A DNA stretch of 64,000 bases from the NCBI RefSeq assembly GCF_030268885.1, contig NZ_BSSA01000023.1, forward strand, positions 1-64,000, in the 5' to 3' direction. A program made the position numbers and the translations under genes. Below the pieces are notes generated by a model that searched no databases, was not told the origin of the DNA, and saw only the letters and a list, made by a program, of their open reading frames with translations. This document shows, one piece after another, positions 7,928 through 15,895 of this stretch; positions within the stretch are counted from its first letter, which is position 1; every line of letters starts with the position of its first letter. Source of the stretch: Kitasatospora phosalacinea. GTDB taxonomy: Bacteria; Actinomycetota; Actinomycetes; Streptomycetales; Streptomycetaceae.

Positions 7928-8425
7928 TCAGCCCTCCTCGGCCGGGGGCGCCGGGACGACCAGCACCGGGCAGGTCGCGTGGTGCACGGCCGCGGTGCTG
8001 ACCGAGCCGAGCAGCAGCCGGGCGAAGCCGCCGTTGCCGCGGGTGCCGACGACCAGGGTGTGGCGCCCGTCGGAGGCCTGCAGCAGGAGGTCGATGACGT
8101 TGCCGAGCACGACGTGCAGGGTGAGCGGCCCGGCGTACGGGCGGGTGCGGGCCGACTGGACGGTGGCGACGGCCCGGCGCAGACCGTCGGACATGCTCTC
8201 GGTCAGCCGCTCGGTGCTCTCCTGGACGAGGTCGGCCATGCCGGGCGGGTAGCCGGTCGGCGAGGGGTTGACCACCGCGAGGACGTGCAGCGGGAGGCGG
8301 TGCGCCTCGGCCTCGGTCATGGCCCGGTCGAGGGCCCAGAGCGCGGCGTCGGAACCGTCGCAGCCCGCCAGGATCGCGGGGCCGGGCGGCGGCGGCTCGT
8401 GGTGGACGGGGAGGGTGGCGGTCAT
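7928..8425 (-). CDS. Universal stress protein (UspA domain)
   Basis: Single UspA domain, 165 aa. It begins with ILAGCDGSDAALWALDRAM (first strand and the Asp/Ser nucleotide pocket) and contains the ATP-binding loop VVGTRGNGGFARLLLGSVSTAAVHHATCPVLVV, which matches G-2x-G-9x-G-(S/T). It probably binds ATP; the role is stress or dormancy survival by family. ATG 8425 is preceded by GGAGAG. It lies downstream of the asparagine-synthetase-like gene in the same direction, 160 bases away. Confidence 0.92.
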   Translation of the reverse strand: MTATLPVHHEPPPPGPAILAGCDGSDAALWALDRAMTEAEAHRLPLHVLAVVNPSPTGYPPGMADLVQESTERLTESMSDGLRRAVATVQSARTRPYAGPLTLHVVLGNVIDLLLQASDGRHTLVVGTRGNGGFARLLLGSVSTAAVHHATCPVLVVPAPPAEEG

Positions 8426-8584
8426 GGCGCGCTCTCCGGGAGGGGTCGGGGTGCTCGACGCTACCCAGCGGGCGCCCGGCGGCGGGGCAGCCGCGCCCGG
8501 GGGCGGCCGGGTTTCCGGGGCGGTGCGGCGGCCGTGCCGGGCGGGTCGGGTCTCCAGCGCGGTGCGGCGGCCGTGCCCGGCCGA

Positions 8585-10666
8585 TCAGGTCTCCAGCGCG
8601 GTGCGGGGCGGCGCGGGCAGGCCGGTCCAGGAGGAGCCGGGGCGGCGGGCGGCGAGGCGGCGGAGCCAGAGTTCGACGGCGAGCAGGTCGGCGAGGGCGG
8701 CGAGGGTGCCGGGCGGGGCGGTCTGCGCGGGGTCGGTGGCGGCGGCGAGGGCCTTGCGGGCGGCGGGGGTGTCGAGCAGTCCGGCTTCGCCGAGCAGCGG
8801 GCGGTCGAGCAGGTCGGCGAGGGCGGGGGCGGCGGCGCGCAGTCCGCGGCGGGCGGGGTCGTGCGGGTCGGGGCCGGGGGCGCGGCCCCAGTCGGCGGGG
8901 AGGTCGGTGCGCCCGGCTCCGGCCAGGACGGCGGCGAGCAGGGCGGGCCGGGCGCCGGGCTGCAGGCGCAGGTCGTCGGGGAGCAGGCGGGCGGCGCGGA
9001 CGACCTGGTTGTCGAGGAAGGGGGCGTGCAGGCGTTGGCCGTGCTGTTCGGTGGCCTGCACCAGGGTGCGGTAGTGGGCGGCGTGCCGGTGCAGGGCGAG
9101 GCGGGCGCGGCGGGCGCCGGGGGGTTCGGTGGGGGCGCTGTCGCGGGCGGCGGTGCGCAGGTGCTGGGCGAGGGCGGCGAGCGGCTCGTCGGCGAGCAGG
9201 TGGGCGGCGGGGCCGGGGCGGTGCCAGGTCAGGTCGGCGGCCAGGGCGCGTCCCATCGTCCGCCCCGGGACGGGCTCCTGGCGGAGGGTCAGTTGCAGGG
9301 CCAGGTCGTCGAGGGCGTCGGCGTAGCGGGTGCGGGCCAGGCGGCGGGCGGCGCGCAGGACGGTGACGGGGGTGTGCAGGGTGCCGGTGAGGGCGCCCGC
9401 GGCGGCCCGGTCGGCGCCGGCCAGGGCGGCGATCGGGGCGAGCAGGTCGAGGGAGCGGCCGGAGCGGACCAGGTCGGCGAGCCGGGCGGGGTGGCCGTCC
9501 AGGACCTGGCGGGCGCCGTGGCCGGTGAGGTGGTCGGCGCCGCCGAGCCGGTGCGCGGCGGCGTACCGGGCGGCGTCGACCAGGGCGGGGCCGGGTTCGT
9601 CGGTGAGCGGCCCGGCCAGGGGGTCGGCGAGGTCGGCGTACGGGGCGACGGGCGGGACGACCAGGTGGCGCAGCCGGGGGGCGTGGACGGCGAGGGCGAG
9701 CCCCTCGGCGTCGCCGAGGGTGACGGCGGGCAGCGTCTCGGGTTCGGGCGGTTCGGCGCGGCGGGCCCAGGAGCCCTTGACCGCGCCGGTGCGGGCGGCG
9801 GGCCGTTCGGGGGCCGCGTCGGCGCCGGGCCCGGACGGCAGCGGGACGGCGGCGGCGAGCAGGGCGACGGTGGCCGACGCGGTGCCGTAGGAGAGGTCGA
9901 CGCCGAGCCGGGGCCGGTCGGCGGGGCCGGTGGCGCGGACCCGGCAGCGGACGGCCTCCAGCAGGGCGCGGGTGAGCTCGCGGACGGCGGGGGCCTCGGC
10001 GCGCTCCTCGGCGGGGTCGTCCAGGTACGAGGTGCGGTCGGCCCGTCCGCCGCGGATGCCGAGCGCGTGGCCGGGCGGGACGCGGCGCACGCCCCGGTAG
10101 GGGGTGCGGTCGCCGAGCGTCTCGGGGGTCTCGGGGGTGGCGAGCCGGGCGGCCAGGTGGGCGGCGTCGACGGGGGCGCCGACCAGGTCGGCGAGCGGGA
10201 GGGCGGCGGTGGCGTAGGCGGTGCCGCCCGCGAACGGGGTGTGGAAGACCGGCTGGGCGCCGGACAGGTCGGTGAGCAGCACGGTGGAGCGGGTGCCGGC
10301 CCGCAGCACGACGGTGTAGCTGCCGGGCCAGTGGGTGAGGTGGCGCAGCGCGCCGCCGCGGGCGGCGGCCAGGCCGTCGGCGAGCTCGCGGTCGGTGGCG
10401 CCGCAGCGGCCCGCGACGGCGAGGCGCAGGGTGGCGGGGGTGTCGTGCTCGGCGCCGTCGGCGGGGTCGCCCGGGTCGAGGCCGCCGCGGACGGTGGCGG
10501 GGCCGCCGGGGCGGAGCACGGCGAGGCGCAGTTCGTCGGGGCGCCAGTCGCCGACCGCCCAGAGCGGGTTGGGACCGCCCCAGAGCAGGGTGCCGGCGAT
10601 CGGGCGGACCGCGGCGAGGGTCGGGTCGGCGGCGGTCAGGCCGCTCCAGCCGGTGAGCCACCGCAT
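8585..10666 (-). CDS. Asparagine synthetase/lasso-cyclase-like protein with a degenerate ATP-binding motif
   Basis: 693 aa. The start MRWLTGWSG and a degraded N-terminal glutaminase-like domain without Cys2 resemble lasso peptide macrolactam synthetases rather than true AsnB. The C-terminal half keeps the synthetase signature FLDNQVVRAARLLPDDLRL and the ARRARLALHRHAAHYR region. However, the pyrophosphate loop, normally SGGxDS, reads SYGTAS (within LGVDLSYGTASATV): the second Gly is Tyr and the essential Asp is Ala. No lasso leader peptidase, RRE protein or convincing precursor lies nearby. GGAGG stands 4 nt before ATG 10666. It may be an inactive homologue with a scaffold role, or an enzyme with altered chemistry. 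The function is unknown. Confidence 0.8.
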   Translation of the reverse strand: MRWLTGWSGLTAADPTLAAVRPIAGTLLWGGPNPLWAVGDWRPDELRLAVLRPGGPATVRGGLDPGDPADGAEHDTPATLRLAVAGRCGATDRELADGLAAARGGALRHLTHWPGSYTVVLRAGTRSTVLLTDLSGAQPVFHTPFAGGTAYATAALPLADLVGAPVDAAHLAARLATPETPETLGDRTPYRGVRRVPPGHALGIRGGRADRTSYLDDPAEERAEAPAVRELTRALLEAVRCRVRATGPADRPRLGVDLSYGTASATVALLAAAVPLPSGPGADAAPERPAARTGAVKGSWARRAEPPEPETLPAVTLGDAEGLALAVHAPRLRHLVVPPVAPYADLADPLAGPLTDEPGPALVDAARYAAAHRLGGADHLTGHGARQVLDGHPARLADLVRSGRSLDLLAPIAALAGADRAAAGALTGTLHTPVTVLRAARRLARTRYADALDDLALQLTLRQEPVPGRTMGRALAADLTWHRPGPAAHLLADEPLAALAQHLRTAARDSAPTEPPGARRARLALHRHAAHYRTLVQATEQHGQRLHAPFLDNQVVRAARLLPDDLRLQPGARPALLAAVLAGAGRTDLPADWGRAPGPDPHDPARRGLRAAAPALADLLDRPLLGEAGLLDTPAARKALAAATDPAQTAPPGTLAALADLLAVELWLRRLAARRPGSSWTGLPAPPRTALET

Positions 10667-10802
10667 CGCGCCTCCACCTGTGGTGCTGCGGGCGCGCGGC
10701 GAAACCCGGGGCGGGCGTACGGGGTTGGCGCGCCGTCAGGAGACATCGTGCCACCGATGGGGCGGTTGAGCGCCAGGCTTTCGGGCACCGGGCACGGGAG
10801 GA

Positions 10803-10843
10803 CGCACGGGCCGGGCCTCCCCCTCCGGGGCCCGGACCGTGCG
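10803..10843. terminator. GC-rich hairpin in a divergent region
   Basis: Stem of 15 bp with one mismatch, arms 10803-10817 and 10829-10843, loop about 11 nt. It has no T-tract, as usual for actinomycete terminators. It could instead be part of a small RNA or an operator. Confidence 0.4.
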
Positions 10844-10951
10844 GGTCCCGGACTCCCGTCCGGGGCGGGGCCGGTGGCCGGGCAGGACGGCGCGGGGGAC
10901 GGCCGCGACCGTCACGGTTCGACCGGAGTTGGCCGAAAGCCGTCGCACGGC

Positions 10952-10979
10952 CCGGGAGGGCATCCGCATGCCCTCCCGG
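10952..10979. other. Perfect 12-bp inverted repeat
   Basis: Arms CCGGGAGGGCAT and ATGCCCTCCCGG separated by CCGC. It is about 360 bases upstream of the TPR regulator and 285 bases upstream of the synthetase-like gene. It may be a terminator or a protein-binding site. Confidence 0.4.
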
Positions 10980-11220
10980 ACGCGCAGCTGCCCGCGGGGA
11001 TCGAGGCAGCGTTTCCCCCGGCCCGCCGGGTCCTCGACGGCGGGCCGATCCACAGGCTTCAGCGAATCGCCCACCTGCCGCTGCTGCCAGGGAGCACGGG
11101 TGGCGCACGCGGGCACAGGACCGGAGCACGGGCGTCCGGCACCTGCCTCCGGGGTACCCGGCGGGCGTCCGGGCGCCCGCCGTGGACGCGGCGCGTTCCC
11201 GCCAACCGGAATGCGGCCTC

Positions 11221-11249
11221 TTAACCCTCGGAACGCGGGCGACTACGCT
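11221..11249 (+). promoter_or_regulatory. Candidate vegetative promoter for the TPR regulator
   Basis: TTAACC (11221-11226), a 17-nt spacer, then TACGCT (11244-11249). The expected start site is about 80 nt before the ATG at 11336. Confidence 0.4.
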
Positions 11250-11335
11250 AGGTGCAAGCAGTCCGGTGGCGTACCGCGGTCGTCGCGACTCGCCGCCATC
11301 CGCGCACGACGTCGCCAGGGGGTGCCACCGCCACC

Positions 11336-12751
11336 ATGACCGTCAGCTCACGAGGGCCGAACGACCGGCTCGGGGCCCTCCTCGCGCTCGCCCAGATCAG
11401 CAACGCCGGGCTCGCCCGCCGGGTCAACGACCTGGGCGCGCAACGCGGCCTGACCCTCCGTTACGACAAGACCTCGGTGGCCCGCTGGGTCACCAAGGGG
11501 ATGGTCCCGCAGCGCCCGGTGCCGCACCTGATCGCCACCGCGCTCGGCAACAAGCTCGGCCGACCCGTCCCGCTGGAGGAGATCGGCCTCGCCGACTCGC
11601 ACCCCACGCCCGAACTGGGCCTGGAGTTCCCGCGCGAGGTGCCGGAGGCGGTCCGCTCCGCGACCGAGCTGTGGCGGGTCGACCTGGACCTGCGGCGCGG
11701 CCCCGGCGGCGGCCGGTGGAGCGACACCCTGGCGGGCACCTTCTCGGTCGCCGCGTACGCCACCCCCGTCTCGCGCTGGCTGATCACGCCCGCGGACGGC
11801 TCGGTGGCCCGCGAGGCCGTCCCCGACCTGACCGGCTACCGGGTGGGGCACGCGGACGCCGCGAAGCTGCGCGAGGCCGCCCAGGAGGCCCGCCGCTGGG
11901 ACTCCAAGTACGGCGGCGGCGACTGGCGCTCCTCGATGGTGCCGGAGTGCCTGCGGGTCGAGGCCGCCCCGCTGCTGCTCGCCTCGTACAGCGACGCGGT
12001 CGGCCGGGCGCTGTTCGGCGCCACCGCCGAACTGACCAGGCTGGCGGGCTGGATGGCCTTCGACACCGGCCAGCACGAGGCCGCCCAGCGCTACTACATC
12101 CAGGCCCTGCGGCTGGCCCGCGCCGCCGGTGACGTGCCGCTCGGCGGGTACGTGCTCGCCTCGATGAGCCTGCAGGCCGCCTACCGCTCCTTCCCCGACG
12201 AGGCCGTCGACCTCGCCCAGGCCGCCCTGGAGCGCAACCGGGGCCTGGCCACCGCCCGCACCATGAGCTTCTTCCACCTGGTCGAGGCCCGCGCCCACGC
12301 CAAGGCCGGCAACGCCGCCGCCTGCGGCACCGCGCTGGCCGCCGCCGAGGCCGCGCTCGACCGCGCCCGCCCCGGCGACCAGGACCCCACCTGGATCGAC
12401 TTCTTCGCCTACGACCGCCTCGCCGCCGACGCCGCCGAGTGCTTCCGCGACCTCGGCGTCCCGTCCAAGGTCCGCCAGTTCACCCGCGAGGCGCTGGCCC
12501 GCCCCACCGAGGGCTACGTCCGCTCGCACGGCCTGCGGCTGGTGGTCTCCGCGATGGCCGAGGCCGAGGCGGGCGACCTGGACGCCGCGGTCGCCGCCGG
12601 GGAACGGGCCGTCGAGGTGGCCGGGCGGATCTCCTCGCACCGCAGCCGCGAGTACGTGGTCGAACTGCTGCGCCGCCTGGAGCCCTACCAGAACGAGCAG
12701 CGCGTCAAGGAGCTGACCGAACGCGCCCGCCTGGTCCTGGCCACTTCCTGA
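11336..12751 (+). CDS. HTH/tetratricopeptide-repeat regulatory protein
   Basis: 471 aa. The N-terminus (about 1-75: LGALLALAQISNAGLARRVN...KTSVARWVTKGMVPQRPVPHLIATALG) is a Cro/C1-like DNA-binding domain of the kind found in streptomycete TPR regulators. Residues about 215-465 form helical TPR-type repeats (AAQRYYIQALRLARAAGD, ARAHAKAGNAAACGTALAAAEAAL, AEAEAGDLDAAVAAGERAVEVA). Proteins of this build include NsdA-type repressors of sporulation and antibiotic production, but I cannot assign it to NsdA itself. The ATG at 11336 starts the coding bias; upstream codons lack it. It is transcribed alone. Confidence 0.8.
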   Translation: MTVSSRGPNDRLGALLALAQISNAGLARRVNDLGAQRGLTLRYDKTSVARWVTKGMVPQRPVPHLIATALGNKLGRPVPLEEIGLADSHPTPELGLEFPREVPEAVRSATELWRVDLDLRRGPGGGRWSDTLAGTFSVAAYATPVSRWLITPADGSVAREAVPDLTGYRVGHADAAKLREAAQEARRWDSKYGGGDWRSSMVPECLRVEAAPLLLASYSDAVGRALFGATAELTRLAGWMAFDTGQHEAAQRYYIQALRLARAAGDVPLGGYVLASMSLQAAYRSFPDEAVDLAQAALERNRGLATARTMSFFHLVEARAHAKAGNAAACGTALAAAEAALDRARPGDQDPTWIDFFAYDRLAADAAECFRDLGVPSKVRQFTREALARPTEGYVRSHGLRLVVSAMAEAEAGDLDAAVAAGERAVEVAGRISSHRSREYVVELLRRLEPYQNEQRVKELTERARLVLATS

Positions 12752-12873
12752 ACGCCCTCCTTCCCGACCGCCGTCCCTTCCCGCCGCCCTCCTTCCCGGC
12801 CGCTCTCCTTCCCGAAGCCCTCCGCCGGGCGGACGGGCCGTGGCACCATCGGAGCGGTCTTCCGAGCTGAGGG

Positions 12874-14115
12874 GTGGCGGGGTTGAGGCACGACGTCCAG
12901 GTCCTGGTGGTCGGCGGCGGCATCGTCGGCCTGTCCACCGCGTACGCGCTCACCCGCGAGCACCCCGGCACCGGCGTCCTCGTGCTGGAGAAGGAGGCCG
13001 CGCCCGCCACCCACCAGACCGGCCGCAACAGCGGGGTGATCCACAGCGGCGTCTACTACCGCCCCGGCTCGCTCAAGGCCCGGTACGCCACCGACGGGGC
13101 CCGCGAGATGGTCGGGTTCTGCCGCGAGCAGGGCATCGCCCACGAGGTCACCGGCAAGCTGATCGTCGCCACCGACCCCGCCGAACTCCCCCGCCTCGCC
13201 GCCCTCGCCGAACGCGGCCGGGCCAACGGCATCCCGCTCACCGAGCTCGACCCGGCCGGCATCCGGGCGCACGAACCGGAGGTCACCGGCATCGCCGGGC
13301 TCCACCTCGCCACCACCGGCATCTGCGACTACCCCGAGGTGGCCCGCCGCTACGCCGCCCTCGCGGGCGAGGCCGGGGCCGAACTGCGCCTGAACACGCC
13401 CGTCCTGGGCATCGCCCGGCGCGCGGACGGCGTCACCGTCACCACCCCGCACGGCGAGGTCCGCTGCGCGGTGCTGGTCAACTGCGCCGGGCTGCACAGC
13501 GACCGGATCGCCCGGCTGGCCGGTGACGACCCCGGGGTGCGGATCGTGCCGTTCCGCGGCGAGTACTACGAACTGACGCCCGAACGACGGGGGTTGGTGC
13601 GCGGCCTGGTCTACCCCGTCCCCGACCCGGCCTTCCCCTTCCTCGGCGTGCACCTCACCCGGGGCGTCCACGGCGACGTCCACGTCGGACCGAACGCGGT
13701 CCCGGCGCTGGCCCGCGAGGGCTACGACTGGCGCACCCTCAGGGCCCGCGACCTCGCCGAGACGGTGCGCTTCCCCGGCACCTGGCGGATCGCCCGCCGG
13801 CACTGGCGCTACGAGATCGGCGAACTGCACCGCTCGCTCTCCAAGCGCGCCTTCACCGCCGCCGTCCGCCGCCTGCTGCCCGGCGTCACCGAGGCCGACC
13901 TCGTCCCCGCCACCGCGGGCGTCCGGGCCCAGGCGGTCGCCCGCGACGGCACCCTCCTCGACGACTTCGCCTTCGCCGGGTTCGACCCCGACGACCCCCG
14001 CTCCCCCCGCCGGGTGGTCCACGTCCTCAACGCCCCCTCCCCGGCGGCGACGGCCTCCCTCGGCATCGGCCGCGAGGTCGCCCGCCGGGCGGTGGCGGCC
14101 CTGCGAGCGGGGTGA
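12874..14115 (+). CDS. lhgO: L-2-hydroxyglutarate oxidase (FAD-dependent)
   Basis: FAD oxidoreductase of the DAO family that oxidises L-2-hydroxyglutarate to 2-oxoglutarate. The dinucleotide motif is VLVVGGGIVGLSTAYAL (about 9-25). The LhgO signature HQTGRNSGVIHSGVYYRPGS follows, and later come VNCAGLHSDRIA, FRGEYYEL and the C-terminal NAPSPAATASLGIG FAD loop. At 413 aa the length matches the family. The GTG at 12874 precedes a possible TTG at 12883; the choice is uncertain by three codons. A 130-bp intergenic repeat begins three bases after its stop. It stands ahead of trmB in the same direction without apparent functional link. Confidence 0.9.
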   Translation: MAGLRHDVQVLVVGGGIVGLSTAYALTREHPGTGVLVLEKEAAPATHQTGRNSGVIHSGVYYRPGSLKARYATDGAREMVGFCREQGIAHEVTGKLIVATDPAELPRLAALAERGRANGIPLTELDPAGIRAHEPEVTGIAGLHLATTGICDYPEVARRYAALAGEAGAELRLNTPVLGIARRADGVTVTTPHGEVRCAVLVNCAGLHSDRIARLAGDDPGVRIVPFRGEYYELTPERRGLVRGLVYPVPDPAFPFLGVHLTRGVHGDVHVGPNAVPALAREGYDWRTLRARDLAETVRFPGTWRIARRHWRYEIGELHRSLSKRAFTAAVRRLLPGVTEADLVPATAGVRAQAVARDGTLLDDFAFAGFDPDDPRSPRRVVHVLNAPSPAATASLGIGREVARRAVAALRAG

Positions 14116-14117
14116 AA

Positions 14118-14247
14118 CCAGGGGGCGGGGAACTGCGCGCTGCGGGAGGAGGACGTCAGCAAGATCGCGGGACAGTGCAAGTGATCATCCTGCGTCGCGA
14201 TCCTGCTGGCGGTCGGCAGTTGGCCGCGCGGTTCCCCGCGTCCCTGG
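14118..14247. repeat. Dispersed 130-bp intergenic repeat, copy 1
   Basis: Ends are imperfect inverted repeats: CCAGGGGGCGGGGAACTGCG on the left and, on the right, GCGCGGTTCCCCGCGTCCCTGG in two parts. The core ACGTCAGCAAGATCGC then GTGCAAGTGATCATCCTGCG and TCGCGATC is nearly identical in the copies at 39813-39943 and 45679-45808. It sits directly between lhgO and trmB. The ends resemble a hairpin motif common in streptomycete intergenic DNA. Confidence 0.85.
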
Positions 14248-14295
14248 TCTCGCCCTCCGGGGCCCGCTCCTGGCCTCCCTTAGACTGGTGCGATT

Positions 14296-15126
14296 GTGAC
14301 CTCCTCCGCCCCCAGCACCCAGTTGTCCGCGTCGGCCCGGCTCTCCGCCGCCCCGGCGGCGTACCCCGCGCCGATGTACCCGCACAAGGCCACCGAGGCC
14401 CAGCACCGCGAGCAGCGGATCCGCAGCTTCCAGCCGCGCCGTGGTCGGATGACCAAGGCGCAGGCGGGCGCGCTGGACCGCGGCTGGGAGCGGTACGGGC
14501 TGGCGATCGACGGGACCCCGCTGGACCTGCCGGTGCTGTTCGAGGGACGGCCGGTGACGCTGGAGATCGGCTTCGGGATGGGTGACACCACGGCCGCGAT
14601 GGCCGCCGCGGACCCGTCCGCGGGGATCCTCGCGGCGGACGTCCACACCCCGGGCCACGGCAACCTGCTGCAGTTCCTGGAGCGGGACGGTTCGGAGAAC
14701 GTCCGGCTGGCGGCGGGCGACGCGGTGATCCTGCTGCGCGACATGCTGCCGGACGCCTCGCTGGCGGGCCTGCGGGTGTTCTTCCCGGACCCGTGGCCGA
14801 AGCCGAAGCACCACAAGCGCCGCCTGATCCAGTCCTCGTTCCTGGACCTGGTGCTGCCCCGGCTGGCCCCCGGCGCGCTGGTGCACTGCGCGACCGACTG
14901 GGAGCCGTACGCGGAGCAGATGCTGCAGGTGCTGGAGTCCTCGCCGGAGCTGGAGAACCTGCACCCGGAGGGCGACGGTTCGGGCTGGCTGGACCCGGCG
15001 GAGCACCCGGCGGGCAGCGTGCCCGGGTACGCGCCGCGGCCCGAGTGGCGTCCGGTGACCAAGTTCGAGCGGGCGGGCCTGGCCAAGGGCCACGTGGTGC
15101 ACGACCTGCTGTTCCGCCGCCGCTGA
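14296..15126 (+). CDS. trmB: tRNA (guanine-N7-)-methyltransferase
   Basis: Transfers methyl from S-adenosylmethionine to N7 of G46 in tRNA. The SAM-binding motif VTLEIGFGMGDTT is at about 88-100. The family's hallmark FFPDPWPKPKHHKRRLIQ is at 162-179, followed by CATDWEPYAEQML. The protein is 276 aa; the first 30 residues are low-complexity and a start at MYPHK (residue 27) cannot be excluded. GTG 14296 follows a possible -10 TAGACT (14281-14286), so the transcript may be nearly leaderless. Its end faces the small membrane protein gene 26 bases away. Confidence 0.95.
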   Translation: MTSSAPSTQLSASARLSAAPAAYPAPMYPHKATEAQHREQRIRSFQPRRGRMTKAQAGALDRGWERYGLAIDGTPLDLPVLFEGRPVTLEIGFGMGDTTAAMAAADPSAGILAADVHTPGHGNLLQFLERDGSENVRLAAGDAVILLRDMLPDASLAGLRVFFPDPWPKPKHHKRRLIQSSFLDLVLPRLAPGALVHCATDWEPYAEQMLQVLESSPELENLHPEGDGSGWLDPAEHPAGSVPGYAPRPEWRPVTKFERAGLAKGHVVHDLLFRRR

Positions 15127-15152
15127 CCCTCCCCTCCCGGGCCGGGCGGCGG

Positions 15153-15665
15153 TCAGGCGGTGGCCTTGCCCGCGGCGACCAGCGCGGCGAGCGACGTCCG
15201 CTGCACGTGGACGAGCAGGGCGACCGTCACCGTGCTCATCACCAGCGCGAACAGGACGTGTCCGAGCGCGCCGGTCACCGCGGCGCCGAGCAGGCCGAGC
15301 ACCAGGTGGCTGCCCAGTCGCAGCCCGACCAGGCCGAGGGCCACCTTGCGGGTGCCCTTGCCGCGCCACAGCAGCTTGGCGAGCTTGAGGCGGCTGCGCA
15401 TCATGGTCAGCGAGACGCCGAGGTTGACGACCGCCAGGGCGACCAGCGCGGGCCAGGCCGAGGGGGCGGCGCGGAGCAGGTCGAAGGCCCCGGCCAGGAC
15501 GCCCTCGAAGCCGAAGAACCAGACCGGCAGGCGCATCTCCGCGACGCTCGGCAGCACTGCCGCCGGCACCGGCTGCTGCTCGACCTGCCCGGCCTGCCCG
15601 ACCTGCCCGGCCTGCTGGACCTGCTCGGCCTGCTCGGCGGACGTCCTGGTCGCGGTGCCGTTCAT
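15153..15665 (-). CDS. Small integral membrane protein, function unknown
   Basis: 170 aa. A Gln/Val-rich arm of about 45 residues (QAGQVGQAGQVEQQPVP) precedes four likely membrane helices: VWFFGFEGVLAGAFDLL, ALVALAVVNLGVSL, ALGLVGLRLGSHLVLGLLGAAVTGALG and ALVMSTVTVALLVHV. ATG 15665 has GGGGAGAG 4 nt upstream. I recognise no family motif. It is divergent from prsW across 230 bases. Confidence 0.75.
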   Translation of the reverse strand: MNGTATRTSAEQAEQVQQAGQVGQAGQVEQQPVPAAVLPSVAEMRLPVWFFGFEGVLAGAFDLLRAAPSAWPALVALAVVNLGVSLTMMRSRLKLAKLLWRGKGTRKVALGLVGLRLGSHLVLGLLGAAVTGALGHVLFALVMSTVTVALLVHVQRTSLAALVAAGKATA

Positions 15666-15895
15666 GGTCTCTCCCCCGTGTCGTTCTCCGTCGCCCCGGT
15701 GCCTCCCCCGGCGGCTGTCACCACTCTGCCCGCCGACCCCGGTCACGGCCCAGGAACGGGCGTCACCGACCCGCGGTGACAGATGTCACGGAGGCGGTGG
15801 GCGGGGTTCCGTTTCGCTGACGAAAGGTCACCCGGCGGGTACGGATTGTTCCGACCCCTCCCGCCGGAGGGAGGGCTTCCCCTACGCTGCTGCAG

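Larger units (their letters stand above)
10667..11335. other. Divergent intergenic region with two strong hairpins
   Basis: 669 bases between two divergently transcribed genes. No frame has coding bias. A hairpin at 10803-10843 has a 15-bp stem with one mismatch (CGCACGGGCCGGGCC). A second at 10952-10979 has a perfect 12-bp stem (CCGGGAGGGCAT) and a 4-nt loop. Neither sits at the 3' end of an annotated gene. A promoter for the right-hand gene is annotated separately. Confidence 0.55.

Noticed and set aside
10673..10790. A short minus-strand frame (VPESLALNRPIGGTMSPDG...) directly before the lasso-cyclase-like gene, as a possible RiPP precursor
   Set aside because: No ribosome binding site, poor coding bias, and no Thr at the penultimate leader position or other lasso leader motif; also the cyclase-like protein has a broken ATP loop.
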